From Cytophaga sp. FL35 (GTDB lineage Bacteria > Bacteroidota > Bacteroidia > Flavobacteriales > Flavobacteriaceae): 64,000 nt of DNA. Location: contig NZ_JACSOH010000019.1 of NCBI RefSeq assembly GCF_014349235.1, forward strand, positions 28,953 through 92,952, read 5' to 3'. Below the pieces are notes generated by a model, which searched no databases, was not told where the DNA came from, and was given only the letters and a program-made list of their open reading frames with translations. Shown here piece by piece: positions 47,601 to 55,841 of the stretch. Position 1 is the first letter of the stretch. Each line of letters begins with the position of its first letter. The position numbers were made by a program, and so were the translations under genes.

Positions 47601-49455
47601 GTTGACTAATGCCTCGGAGTCCAAGAGGGATGGTATAGCTGGAAGTGTTGAAGAAAATAGCCCTTATAACGTCACAGTAACGGTGAACAACAATTCCAAT
47701 ACGTCATCTACTGAATTTAATTGGATTATTGGAAATTCAGGTAACCCAGTGGCAATCTTATCGGCAAATAAAACCACAGGTCGCGCTCCCTTAGCTGTAA
47801 GCTTCACAGGAAGCCAATCTTCCGATGATGTTGCAATTGTTGACTATAGTTGGGAGTTCGGTGATGAACTATCGTCGACATCCGATGTTGCCGACCCTAC
47901 ATTTAATTTCCTTAAGGCGGGTACATACACTGTGCTTTTAAGGGTTAAGGATGGTGATAATAATATTGACACCAACACAATTGAAATTAATGTATTGCCT
48001 CCTTTAGAACATACAATAACGGTATCTGTTGGACAAAACGGTTCTGTAAATCCTAAAGGCAATGTTCAGGTGGTAGAAGGCAGAGATCAACAGTTTATCA
48101 TCAGTCCAAATTCAGGCTATGCGATCAATGAAGTGATTGTTGATGGGGTATCTCAAGGGGCAGTTGAGAGTTATATTTTTTATAATGTAACAGGGGACCA
48201 TTCACTTGAAGCGACCTTTATTAAAAAGCTTATTTCCATTGAGGCATCTGCTGGTTTGGGAGGTGAAATTTCACCAAAGGGAACCATTTCCATTGCAGAA
48301 GGGGATAACCAAAAATTCACTGCAATAGCTGAAGAGGGTTATGATTTTGATTATTTTATTGTAGACAACAGTTTTACTGTTTCGGAACCTGAATATTTGT
48401 TTGAAAATGTTAGTGGAGAACACATTATCAAGGCAGTATTCGTAGAAAAGGAAAAACCAAAATACTTAATAGCATCATCTGCTGGTTTTGGCGGTTTCAT
48501 TTCACCAGTCGGTGATAACTGGGTGGAAGAATCGGGGAGTATTGTTTTCTCCGTAACGGAAAGTGATGGGTACCAGTTCGAACACTTTTTGGTCGACGGT
48601 ATTGTTGTAGCCGATATGGCTGAATATACCTTTGAGAATGTTATGGAAGGACATTCGATAGAAGCGGTGTTTAAATCCATTCAAGGTGATTATACCCTAA
48701 ATTTATTAGCTTCTGAAGGAGGTACTTTGGATCCCAGTGGAACCCTTTACGTAAAAGAAGGAGATACACAAGAAGTAAATATTATTCCAAATGAAGGGCA
48801 TCAAATTAAACAAATTCTTGTTGATGGAGTCGAAGTGACAATTGTCGAAAGCTATAAATTTGAAAATATTAGTTCAAGCCACGAAATGCAGGTTATATTT
48901 CAGAAAACGAACGAAGGTCCTTCCGCTTTGATTCGGGCAGATGTAAAATCAGGTTATTCTCCACTATTGGTCAATTTTGACGGAAGCAATTCTTCAGATG
49001 ATGTTGCAATCACAAGTTTTACATGGAATTTTGGAGACGGATCAAATACCATAGAGGGTGAGACCGCTGCTCATACCTATAACTCTGTAGGTATTTACAC
49101 GGCGACCCTGACCGTAGAAGATATAGAAGGAGAAATAAGTACCGAGACAATTGAAATTACAGTGTTAGATTCTCCCGGACTATCGGAAGAGGGCAACAAA
49201 GAACTGCGAATCTACCCGAACCCAGCTTCATCAGAAGTGTCCTTAGGTTTGGTCAAAGGTGCGAATCTAATACTTGAGACCGTTTCGGTTTTCGATATGA
49301 GTGGAAATCTAGTATTAGAATCAGACGTAAAGAATACGGCGGTTGGTGAAGTATATAAAGTAACGGTTGCCAATTTATCCGATGGTCTTTATTATGTGAG
49401 AACCAAAGATGTTTCTGGTAACGAGATGATTAAGAGGCTGCTGGTAAAACATTAA
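41671..49455 (+). CDS. Giant multidomain T9SS-secreted protein with propellers, malectin, CBM-like, PKD and B-repeat domains
   Basis: A 2594-residue protein. In order: signal peptide to LLSAQ; a PQQ-sugar-dehydrogenase-like beta-propeller (about 30-585); calcium-binding thrombospondin type 3-like repeats (about 570-650); a lectin-like sandwich (about 660-890); a choice-of-anchor/ASPM-like domain (about 890-1006); a malectin-like domain (about 1007-1192, RVNAGGEGVLATDDQPDW); an Ig-like segment; a Kelch propeller (about 1293-1600, repeated FYLMGG, FYISGG, MYLAGG); an Ig-like domain; a CBM-like domain (about 1780-1974, VVIEAESGDLVPGW); PKD (about 2025-2110); four InlB B-repeat-like units (about 2114-2410); a second PKD (2417-2500); and a T9SS sorting domain (LRIYPNPASSEVSL). 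No catalytic residues can be named. A glycan-adhesive surface or secreted enzyme is likely. Confidence 0.85.
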   Translation: MIKTYSVNVFPYLLLFGFLISNLLSAQSFNPSGLKSIQIDNPTSLDFGPNGKLYVAQQDGTIYEYTVLRDNAEAGEGTYTAIEAVKINAVKTGVPNHNDNGTINTLKVRQITGLLAAGTVNQPILYVSSSDSRIGGGGSGNDKNLDTNSGILSRLTWTGTTWDKVDLVRGLPRCEENHSTNGMEIFERNGNNYLMLQQGGNANKGAPSNNFAGTPETFLSAAMLIINLTQLEQIEASNGGPFIDARYGNIKYVYDLPTLNDPNRPDIDNSSANFPYNVGHPMYNATIDVGDPFGGNNGLNQAFPEEGGPVQIFSTGWRNGYDVVITKEGRIYSVDNGPNTTWGGLPVIYDSNGQRKGDQGTTTYNPELGDYVTNDLNESGSDGHGDPLHYVGNVSDANGSYYAGHPVPIRAFPSRAGLKVYEFDGEAWVIEEEYDFGNLLTGVSGYFNQVFDITDFPDNPIEGEYLSVSKYDARMRIFDIVNSSTNGMCEYTASNFDGAMKGDILTASFNGKINRYHLNESGDAVSLKNNNFLSGFGSTPLDVIAQGDSDPFPGTIWAATYGADNITVFEPADFGNCLDPSDANYDGTADYDFDGYSNDDELANGTDICSGGSKPSDNDGDFISDLNDPDDDNDGIADVADPFAIDANNGLGTSLPIDYPFWNNDPGTGLFGLGFTGLMISGDGTTDYLTQYDDTNLSFGGAGGKATIDFVDDGSALDGNTQRNGFQFGVNVDSNSSPFTVHSKIETPFANVTSTTNLSYGIFIGNGDQDHYLQISIMDGSLADDGILGFEVVKEDGSPNVYSMVYDVNGLLGATSVDLYINVSPATNEAQPYYSLDGGESVIALGGKITLPVEVLDATDNQGMAVGLISTTGGGEPFTATWDYIRINIDGNANLVLSESPVDFGKLYTDASQVQLVETLKNEGGPSAGVVELSSINITGPDANLFSHDLELPLVLGPGANKTIPINFFPNGIEGIKSASLELVHDGDNSPYVVPLTAILEEYVEPAYTVVARVNAGGEGVLATDDQPDWESNIGNGAVTGITYTVNAGTIPGSTNTFQYENRHESVPDYIDETTFNAIYSKERYDPTSAPEMEFKFPVDNGNYVVNIYTGNGYGPANSVGARIFDISLESQLKGDDIDVVQLFGGSGTQFHAGMLSYDITVADGELNVLFEHTGTENPVLQAIEVLKVNGTNDLISIAQIENQLNFVDDTISLTVSASGGNQNENFTYAISGQPEGVDIEPTNGHIFGVIANGALSGGPNNNGDHQVTITVSKPGSSTENMVFQWSIGNYTWTDKEENESYTARHECSLVQSGDKFYLMGGRENAKTIDVYDYNTDSWKQITNSPPQEFNHFQAVEYKGLIWVIGAFKTNTFPQERPAEYIWAFDPVTEKWIQGAEIPESRRRGSTGLVVYNDKFYISGGNTAGHDGGYVSWLDQYDPSTGQWKVLTDAPRARDHFHAAVIGHKMYLAGGRLSGGQGGVFAPTIEEVDVYDFSQGEWSTLPSQQNIPTPRAAPVTASINGKLIVAGGEVQNQNVYGTVVSGALKITEQYDPETGSWSRLPDLNHHRHGTQAIVSGNGVFVMGGSPNLGGGNQKNMEFLGEDTPTGTANTASQISAPTLVDMNPGETAAIDLQAIEGNMGVYIRSVTLKGDEGGYFTLSTANVKNILLEPNGTLELNVTLSETGANKNAILSIEYATEATLDIVLKNGEYNSGITNPGTQYNRVGEAVSLQIETENMGNNLNFSAVGLPPGLQIDEDNGLISGTIATTGSDGPFLENNGLVVIEAESGDLVPGWTATNVGGATGIKASTNSFNSQNGGTIPYEIKVTTPGVYRFNWRSFYSGENSTEENDNWLKFPNNDDVWFFGYKGAITDEAALINNLQGPQENIVFPKGSSRVTSQTTPEGGGSNGFFKIWRSGGNPEVYDWQARTSDNDSHNVYIWFVNPGTYTMQVSERSAGHAIDKMALYKIDGTNYSDIQLTNASESKRDGIAGSVEENSPYNVTVTVNNNSNTSSTEFNWIIGNSGNPVAILSANKTTGRAPLAVSFTGSQSSDDVAIVDYSWEFGDELSSTSDVADPTFNFLKAGTYTVLLRVKDGDNNIDTNTIEINVLPPLEHTITVSVGQNGSVNPKGNVQVVEGRDQQFIISPNSGYAINEVIVDGVSQGAVESYIFYNVTGDHSLEATFIKKLISIEASAGLGGEISPKGTISIAEGDNQKFTAIAEEGYDFDYFIVDNSFTVSEPEYLFENVSGEHIIKAVFVEKEKPKYLIASSAGFGGFISPVGDNWVEESGSIVFSVTESDGYQFEHFLVDGIVVADMAEYTFENVMEGHSIEAVFKSIQGDYTLNLLASEGGTLDPSGTLYVKEGDTQEVNIIPNEGHQIKQILVDGVEVTIVESYKFENISSSHEMQVIFQKTNEGPSALIRADVKSGYSPLLVNFDGSNSSDDVAITSFTWNFGDGSNTIEGETAAHTYNSVGIYTATLTVEDIEGEISTETIEITVLDSPGLSEEGNKELRIYPNPASSEVSLGLVKGANLILETVSVFDMSGNLVLESDVKNTAVGEVYKVTVANLSDGLYYVRTKDVSGNEMIKRLLVKH

Positions 49456-49475
49456 ATTCTAGTGGTTAAAGAAGT

Positions 49476-49507
49476 AAGGGTGAAAACGAAAGTTTTTGCC
49501 CTTTTTT
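49476..49507 (+). terminator. Intrinsic terminator after the giant protein gene
   Basis: Stem 49476-49487 with 49492-49503 (12 bp, two G-T wobbles), GAAA tetraloop, then a T run. It isolates the 7.8-kb gene as its own transcript. Confidence 0.8.
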
Positions 49508-49614
49508 GTTTCTAATAGGTAGCGAGAAAAGTCAAAATGAAAACGAATTTAATTCTATCTGGATGACGAATTTTAAATTAATATATTTAAACGTTATATA
49601 AACCACAAATACTC

Positions 49615-51000
49615 ATGAAACCAAACCAACTACTATTCATTGTTGTCTTATTGACATGTCAATTGGCTTTAGCCAAAATTACCCTTCCAAATATATTTGG
49701 GGACCATATGGTGCTGCAAAGAAACGAAGCTGTTAAAATATGGGGCTGGGCCCAAACCGGTGAAGAACTGATCGTTACCACTAGTTGGGACAATAAGGAG
49801 TATATGGTAAAAACTCCGATTACTGCAGCATGGGAGGTGTTGGTAAATACACCAGAAGCTGGCGGTCCTTTCAAGATAACGATAAAGGGATTGGAAGATG
49901 AAGTTGTGCTCCATGATATTCTCATAGGAGAGGTATGGGTGTGTTCTGGGCAATCAAATATGCAATGGACCGCAACCACAAACGCAGGAATAGACAATGC
50001 GGAGGAAGAAATAAAGAAGGCCGACTACCCAAATATTCGTTTTTTTATGGTTGAACGTAGAACGGCTGAATATCCGCAAGACGATTTACCGGGTAATTGG
50101 GAGGTATGCTCGCCAGAAACGATGAAAGACTTTAGTGCTGTAGCCTACTTTTTTGCCAGACGACTTCAAACTGAGATGAATATTCCTATCGGTCTAATCA
50201 ATAATGCCTGGGGAGGTTCTCCTGCCGAGGTTTGGGCAACACGATCAGTTTTTGAAGAAAACGAAGACCTTAAAAAAGATGCCGATTCTATGAAAGTAAC
50301 CCCTTGGAGTCCGGTAACCCCTTCCTATTTGTACAATGGAATGGTTCATGCACTTACCGGTTTCAAGATTGCCGGTACTATTTGGTATCAGGGTGAATCA
50401 AATGTGAGCAGACATGACAATTATACCAAGTTGTTCTCTAAAATGGTCGCTTCTTGGCGAAGCGCTTGGGGATACGAATTTCCATTTTACTTTGTTCAAA
50501 TTGCTCCTTACAAATATGATACACCCGAGGTTGGTGCATATCTTAGAAATTCACAAAGAATAGCTCAGGAAGTAATCCCGAATTCAGGAATGGTCGTGGT
50601 TAGCGATATTGCTACCATCAATGATATTCATCCTCCAAATAAGCAGGATGTGGGTCTTCGTCTAGCGAATCTTGTACTTAAAGAGACGTACAAAAATTAT
50701 GATGGAGAAGTGCATGGTCCCCTCTATAAAACTCATAAAATTGACGGGAAGAAGGTGGAGGTTCTTTTTGAACATGCCGACGGACTAATGGTGAGGGGAA
50801 AACAAATTACCCATTTTGAAATAGAGTCCACAGATGGAAAATGGTATCCGGCCAAGGCAAAAATAAAAGATGATAAAATTATACTGACCTCCAAAAAAGT
50901 CACTGAACCCGTAAATGTGCGATTTGGATGGAGCAATACAGCGGAGCCAAACTTATTTAATAGGGCCGGTCTACCTGCTTCCGCCTTTATTTCCGAATAA
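49615..51000 (+). CDS. SASA-family (sialate O-acetylesterase-like) carbohydrate esterase
   Basis: A 461-residue exported protein (signal peptide ending LALAK). An N-terminal beta-sandwich (FGDHMVLQRNEAVKIWGWA) is followed by an SGNH hydrolase domain with GEVWVCSGQSNMQW (nucleophile Ser114), NNAWGGSPAEVWA, GTIWYQGESNV (oxyanion region) and NDIHPPNKQDVG (Asp/His). Members remove O-acetyl groups from sugars in glycans; sialic acid is only the name-giving substrate. In a marine polysaccharide gene region, deacetylation of plant or algal polymer side groups is more likely. Confidence 0.9.
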   Translation: MKPNQLLFIVVLLTCQLALAKITLPNIFGDHMVLQRNEAVKIWGWAQTGEELIVTTSWDNKEYMVKTPITAAWEVLVNTPEAGGPFKITIKGLEDEVVLHDILIGEVWVCSGQSNMQWTATTNAGIDNAEEEIKKADYPNIRFFMVERRTAEYPQDDLPGNWEVCSPETMKDFSAVAYFFARRLQTEMNIPIGLINNAWGGSPAEVWATRSVFEENEDLKKDADSMKVTPWSPVTPSYLYNGMVHALTGFKIAGTIWYQGESNVSRHDNYTKLFSKMVASWRSAWGYEFPFYFVQIAPYKYDTPEVGAYLRNSQRIAQEVIPNSGMVVVSDIATINDIHPPNKQDVGLRLANLVLKETYKNYDGEVHGPLYKTHKIDGKKVEVLFEHADGLMVRGKQITHFEIESTDGKWYPAKAKIKDDKIILTSKKVTEPVNVRFGWSNTAEPNLFNRAGLPASAFISE

Positions 51001-51057
51001 ATGTTGGCCCATAAAATGTAACTAATTGTCGTATTTTCGGCAATAGAAAAATTGACT

Positions 51058-53169
51058 ATGAAGCCCAGTACTACTTTCCTTAAGGTTACACTTCTTTTGG
51101 TATTTTTACTCTTGACCTCTTGTAAAAATAAAGGGGAAAAAGTTGAGGAGGAAGAGGAACATGAATTTACGAATGCCCTGGTAAACGAAAGCAGTCCTTA
51201 TCTCCTGCAACATGCCCATAATCCCGTAAATTGGAGGCCTTGGAGCCAGGAGACTTTAGAAGATGCCAAAAAGGAGAACAAACTGGTGTTGGTAAGCATT
51301 GGATATTCCTCATGCCATTGGTGTCATGTGATGGAAGAGGAAACTTTTGAAGATGTAGAAGTGGCCAAGGTTATGAACGATAATTTTGTCAGTATAAAGG
51401 TTGATAGGGAAGAAAGACCCGATGTTGACCAGGTATACATGACCGCTTTGCAGTTGATTTCAGGTAATGGTGGCTGGCCCTTGAACGTAATCACCCTTCC
51501 AAACGGCAAACCCTTGTACGGAGGTACTTACCATACTAAAGAACAATGGACGCAAGTTTTGACCAAAATCAACGATTTGTACCAAAATGACCCTCAAAAG
51601 GCTTCGGAATATGCGGATATGGTTGCTAATGTAATTGCGGAAGCAAACACTATTGTACCTAATTCAGATAATGAAATACTCTCCAAAGATACGGTTCGCG
51701 AAAGTGTTAAAACATGGAGCGAATATTGGGATTTGGAAAAGGGTGGGGATAAGGGTGTCCAAAAGTTCATGATTCCTTCAAACCTGATGTTCCTTTTGGA
51801 TTATGCTATTTTACAAGAAGATAAACAAGCCAAAGCACACGTCAAAAATACCTTGGATATTATGGCATTTGGAGGAATCTATGACCATTTAGGGGGTGGC
51901 TTTTACAGGTACAGTACGGACCCGGATTGGAAAGTCCCACATTTTGAAAAGATGTTGTATGATAATGCGCAGGTTCTAAGCTTGTACTCCAGGGCCTTCA
52001 CTGTATTTAAGGACGAGAGGTATAAAGATATAGTTTGGGAAACGGTGGAATTTCTCCAAAGGGAAATGAAAAACAAGGATGGGGGATATTATGCCGCCCT
52101 GGATGCCGATACAGAAGGAGAGGAGGGAAAATATTATGTGTGGGGCAAAGAGGAGTTAATGGAGGTTTTAGAAGATGATTTCCCCCTTTTTTCTGAGTAT
52201 TATCGTATTCATGATGAAACGGTCTGGGAAGATGACAAGTATGTTCTACATAGGTCCAGTAATGACTCGAAATTCCTGGCCGAAAATCAGATAGATGGTT
52301 CCAGTCTGTCAAATATCAAATCAAATTGGCATAAAAAATTGATGAACGCTAGGGGAAAGCGTACATTTCCAGGTGTAGATGATAAAGTAATTACCTCGTG
52401 GAATGCTTTATTGATAGATGGTCTGGTCGATGCTTATAAAGCATTTAATCAAGAGCGTTTTCTAGATGAGGCGGTTTCAATTTTTACTTCTTTAAAGACA
52501 CATAATTATGCTAATGGAAAGTTAGTCCATACATATAAACCTGGCAGTGAACAAAGGAAAGGCTTTTTAGAGGACTACTCCTTTTTTGCCCATGCTTCTT
52601 TAAGTCTTTATGAGGTTACTTTTAATACAGACTATTTAGATTTTGCTAGAGAGTTAACCAAAAAAGCCCATAATCAATTTTATGATAGTAGTTCTGGTTT
52701 GTACTTTTTTAATGAAGGCGAGGAGTTGATTGCTAAAATTGTAAAAACGGACGACGGTGTTTTACCGTCGCCCAATGCAATAATGGCCTCCAATTTATTT
52801 AAGTTGGGTCACATAGATTACAATACCGAATTCATGGAAAGGTCCAAAAAAATGCTTGCATCTATAACTCCATTGATCGCAGAAAGTCCTTCCAGCTATT
52901 CAAAATGGAACTCTTTACTTTTGAAAAATACCTTTCCATTTTTTGAAATAGCCATTGTAGGCTCAAATGTTAAGCCAGTGGTGCAAGGATTTCAAAAACA
53001 TTACTTGCCTAACACCCTTGTTGTGGGTAGTAAGGAAAAAAGTGATTCTCCGTTGTTCAAAGACCGTTTTATTGAAGATGAGACCTATATCTATGTTTGT
53101 CAGAACACTACCTGTAAACTACCTGTAAAGACGGTTGAAAAGGCCCTTGGCCAAATGAAAAATTTTTAA
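51058..53169 (+). CDS. Thioredoxin-fold DUF255 protein (YyaL/SPATA20-like) lipoprotein
   Basis: The ATG at 51058 gives 703 residues (a TTG two codons earlier is ignored). A lipobox is seen in LLLTSC. The family start [21 protein letters not shown] is followed by a thioredoxin-like domain with [17 protein letters not shown], where CxxC is present, then an (alpha/alpha)6-like region with [17 protein letters not shown] and [11 protein letters not shown]. Full length for the family. The function of the family is not established. Close neighbours are carbohydrate genes but no operon partner is evident. Confidence 0.9.
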   Translation: MKPSTTFLKVTLLLVFLLLTSCKNKGEKVEEEEEHEFTNALVNESSPYLLQHAHNPVNWRPWSQETLEDAKKENKLVLVSIGYSSCHWCHVMEEETFEDVEVAKVMNDNFVSIKVDREERPDVDQVYMTALQLISGNGGWPLNVITLPNGKPLYGGTYHTKEQWTQVLTKINDLYQNDPQKASEYADMVANVIAEANTIVPNSDNEILSKDTVRESVKTWSEYWDLEKGGDKGVQKFMIPSNLMFLLDYAILQEDKQAKAHVKNTLDIMAFGGIYDHLGGGFYRYSTDPDWKVPHFEKMLYDNAQVLSLYSRAFTVFKDERYKDIVWETVEFLQREMKNKDGGYYAALDADTEGEEGKYYVWGKEELMEVLEDDFPLFSEYYRIHDETVWEDDKYVLHRSSNDSKFLAENQIDGSSLSNIKSNWHKKLMNARGKRTFPGVDDKVITSWNALLIDGLVDAYKAFNQERFLDEAVSIFTSLKTHNYANGKLVHTYKPGSEQRKGFLEDYSFFAHASLSLYEVTFNTDYLDFARELTKKAHNQFYDSSSGLYFFNEGEELIAKIVKTDDGVLPSPNAIMASNLFKLGHIDYNTEFMERSKKMLASITPLIAESPSSYSKWNSLLLKNTFPFFEIAIVGSNVKPVVQGFQKHYLPNTLVVGSKEKSDSPLFKDRFIEDETYIYVCQNTTCKLPVKTVEKALGQMKNF

Positions 53170-53288
53170 CGGTTATTATTTATGTTATCTCAGTACAGAT
53201 TGTGTCAATCTACCATATAGATGTTCCAAATCCGCATAATTTTCATTTTTAATTTTTAAATTGTGCGCTCATTTAAACTAAACTAACT

Positions 53289-55007
53289 ATGCAGATAAAG
53301 GAATCTCCTGAAGTCTATGATGTTATCATTGTCGGCTCCGGCGCCGGCGGTGGTATGGCTACCAAACAGCTTGCAGATGCCGGATTAAATGTTGCGGTTG
53401 TTGAAGCGGGACCGTTCTTTGACCCCGCTGACCCGAAAACCATGACCCAATTGAAGTGGCCTTATGATTCGCCACGTAGAGGTGCGGGAACCACGCGTGC
53501 CTTTGGCGAATGGGATCAGTCTTGGGGCGATTGGGAAGTTGATGGTGAACCGTACACCACGGAAGAAGGAACCACTTTTAAATGGTGGAGAGCACGTATG
53601 CTCGGTGGCCGTACCAACCACTGGGGGCGTATCTCACTCCGCTTTGGCCCTAAAGATTTTAAAGGTAAAACTCGCGACGGACATGGGGAAGATTGGCCTA
53701 TAGGCTATGAAGACGTAAAGCCTTATTACGATAAGGTAGATAAATTGATTGGCGTTTTTGGAACCAATGAAGGTCGTGAAAATGATCCGGATGGATTTTT
53801 CCTTCCTCCTCCAAAACCAAGACTTCATGAACTATTTTATATAAAAGGCGCAAAAAAGTCGGGTATTCCAGTAATTCCAGGCCGTCTTTCAATGCTTACG
53901 AAGCGAATAAATAATGAGCGTGGTGTTTGTTTTTATTGCGGACAATGCGGTAGATCATGCCAAGTGTATGCGGATTTCTCCGCTGGAAGTTGTTTGATTT
54001 TTCCGGCCCAAAAAAGTGGTGGTAAGGTGCGCTTGTATGTCAATTCCATGGTTCGTGAAATTACCACCAATGAAGAGGGTAAGGCCACTGGAGTTTCTTA
54101 CGTAAGTAAAGATGACAGAAAGGAATATAAGCTAAAAGCAAAAGTAGTGGTATTGGCAGCATCTGCCTGTTCATCCGCCAGAATATTATTAAACTCCAAA
54201 AGTAAGCAACATCCAAACGGATTGGGTAACAGCAGCAATTTGGTAGGTAAGTATTTACACGATTCTACAGGAAGTAGTGGGGCGGCCTTTGTTCCAGATT
54301 TGATGAATCGTGATGTTACCTATAACGAAGATGGTGTGGGTGGTATGCACGTTTACTCACCTTGGTGGGGTGATCATAGTAAACTGGATTTCCCTCGCGG
54401 CTACCACATAGAAGTGTGGGGAGGTATGAGCCAACCTAATTACGGTTTTGGTTTTGATCAAGACAATTTTAATAAGCTAATGGGCTTCCCAACCGGCGGA
54501 TATGGAGACAAACTTCGTGACGAAGTTAAGAGGTACTACGGTGCCGTTATAGGCTTTGGTGGTAGAGGTGAGGGTCTAGCTCGAAAGGAAAATTACTGTG
54601 AGATTGACGAAACAACTGTTGATGATTACGGAATTCCGGTGTTGAAATTTAACTATAAATGGTCTGATGTTGAAGTGCGTCAAGCAAAACACATGCAAGA
54701 CACCTTTGAAGAGATTACCCATAACATGGGAGGCATCTATTTAAACAAACCAGGTAAGGACAGGGACTATGGTCTTCATGCGCCCGGTGAGATCATTCAC
54801 GAAGTAGGTACCACTAGAATGGGGGATGATCCAAAAACTTCGGTTACCAATAAATTCAATCAATTACATGATGTTGACAATGTATTTATTGTAGATGCAG
54901 GACCCTTTGTTTCCCAAGCGGATAAGAACTGTACTTGGACCATTTTGGCACTATCTTGGAGAGCATCGGACTATATTATAGAACAGTTGAAACAACAAAA
55001 TATCTAA
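53289..55007 (+). CDS. GMC-family FAD oxidoreductase (sugar dehydrogenase large subunit)
   Basis: A 572-residue flavoprotein with the FAD-binding YDVIIVGSGAGGGMATKQL, RMLGGRTNHWGRIS and a C-terminal DAGPFVSQADKNCTWTILALSWRA segment of the GMC superfamily. A cysteine-rich stretch CFYCGQCGRSCQ resembles that of gluconate and glucoside dehydrogenase large subunits. There is no signal peptide; its stop overlaps the start of the small-subunit gene, which carries a Tat signal, so export as a pre-assembled complex is expected. Candidate reactions are oxidation of a glycoside at C3 or of gluconate; context with exported isomerase and Gfo/Idh/MocA genes favours the former. Confidence 0.9.
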   Translation: MQIKESPEVYDVIIVGSGAGGGMATKQLADAGLNVAVVEAGPFFDPADPKTMTQLKWPYDSPRRGAGTTRAFGEWDQSWGDWEVDGEPYTTEEGTTFKWWRARMLGGRTNHWGRISLRFGPKDFKGKTRDGHGEDWPIGYEDVKPYYDKVDKLIGVFGTNEGRENDPDGFFLPPPKPRLHELFYIKGAKKSGIPVIPGRLSMLTKRINNERGVCFYCGQCGRSCQVYADFSAGSCLIFPAQKSGGKVRLYVNSMVREITTNEEGKATGVSYVSKDDRKEYKLKAKVVVLAASACSSARILLNSKSKQHPNGLGNSSNLVGKYLHDSTGSSGAAFVPDLMNRDVTYNEDGVGGMHVYSPWWGDHSKLDFPRGYHIEVWGGMSQPNYGFGFDQDNFNKLMGFPTGGYGDKLRDEVKRYYGAVIGFGGRGEGLARKENYCEIDETTVDDYGIPVLKFNYKWSDVEVRQAKHMQDTFEEITHNMGGIYLNKPGKDRDYGLHAPGEIIHEVGTTRMGDDPKTSVTNKFNQLHDVDNVFIVDAGPFVSQADKNCTWTILALSWRASDYIIEQLKQQNI

Positions 55008-55735
55008 TGATGGACAGAAGAAAGAGTATACAGACAATGATTCTTGGTGCTAGTGCTTCTGCATTTGCATTTCACAGTTGTAAAACCGATAAGGGAGAAG
55101 CTGCACCCGTAGAAGGAGATACTGCGGTTAGTACGGATACCAAATTTTATGGTAGAACGCCCGCGGAGGCAGAAAGGGATGCAAAGTTAAAGGAAGAACA
55201 GCTTTTCAATGAACATGAAATGGAAACGATTGCTGTTTTGAGTGAGGTTATTTTGCCACCTAAAGAACCACATGGAGGTCCGTTAGAAGCAGATGTGCCG
55301 GAATTTATAGAGTTTATAGGTAAAGATATGCCACAGATGCAGAATACCTTGCTGGGTGGTTTAATGTGGTTGGACCATAAATCGAATACCGATTACGGAT
55401 TGGAATTTAAATCGGCTAGTTTAGATCAGCAGAAGGAGATACTTGACCAGATTTGTAATCAAGATATGGAAATGCCCTTAGATGATCAACCTTTGCAGAT
55501 TCAGTTTTTCGCATTGATGAGAAACTTGGTCGTAACTGGTTACTATACTTCAAAGGTGGGTATTGCAGATTTGGGTTACAAAGGAAACCAACCCAATGTT
55601 TGGGACGGTGTACCAGATGATGTTCTTAAGAAACACGGTGTTGAATATGATCCAGAATGGATTGCCAAATGTGTAGATAATAGCAAGAGAAATGTGATTG
55701 CCGAGTGGGATGAGGATGGAAATCTTTTGACCTAA
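55007..55735 (+). CDS. Gluconate 2-dehydrogenase subunit 3-family protein (Tat small subunit)
   Basis: The start at 55007 shares a base with the TAA stop of the GMC gene (TAATG), giving 242 residues. The N-terminus MMDRRKSIQTMILGASASAF has a twin arginine and a lipobox-like FHSC. The rest is the subunit 3 fold (ETIAVLSEVILPPKEPHGGPLEADVPEFIEFI, LMWLDHKS). It should chaperone and carry the GMC flavoprotein across the membrane. No cytochrome subunit is adjacent. The longer frame from 54935 overlaps the GMC gene and is rejected. Confidence 0.92.
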   Translation: MMDRRKSIQTMILGASASAFAFHSCKTDKGEAAPVEGDTAVSTDTKFYGRTPAEAERDAKLKEEQLFNEHEMETIAVLSEVILPPKEPHGGPLEADVPEFIEFIGKDMPQMQNTLLGGLMWLDHKSNTDYGLEFKSASLDQQKEILDQICNQDMEMPLDDQPLQIQFFALMRNLVVTGYYTSKVGIADLGYKGNQPNVWDGVPDDVLKKHGVEYDPEWIAKCVDNSKRNVIAEWDEDGNLLT

Positions 55736-55758
55736 TTTGGTAATTGCAAGATAATAAG

Positions 55759-55793
55759 AAACACCTCCTTCAATTTTTAAGGGGGTGTTTTTG
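55759..55793 (+). terminator. Intrinsic terminator after the GMC operon
   Basis: 12-bp stem 55759-55770 with 55779-55790 (one G-T pair), 8-nt loop, then T residues. Confidence 0.85.
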
Positions 55794-55841
55794 TATTACA
55801 GCAGTATATATCCTTACTTTTAAGAGCTAAATTAAAATCGG

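Noticed and set aside
48010..48900. Repeated pattern resembling a CRISPR or tandem DNA repeat
   Set aside because: The repetition is at protein level (InlB-type B-repeats) with diverged DNA and no constant spacers.
54935..55006. Upstream extension of the gluconate dehydrogenase subunit 3 gene
   Set aside because: It overlaps the GMC gene and would place a non-signal stretch ahead of the Tat motif.
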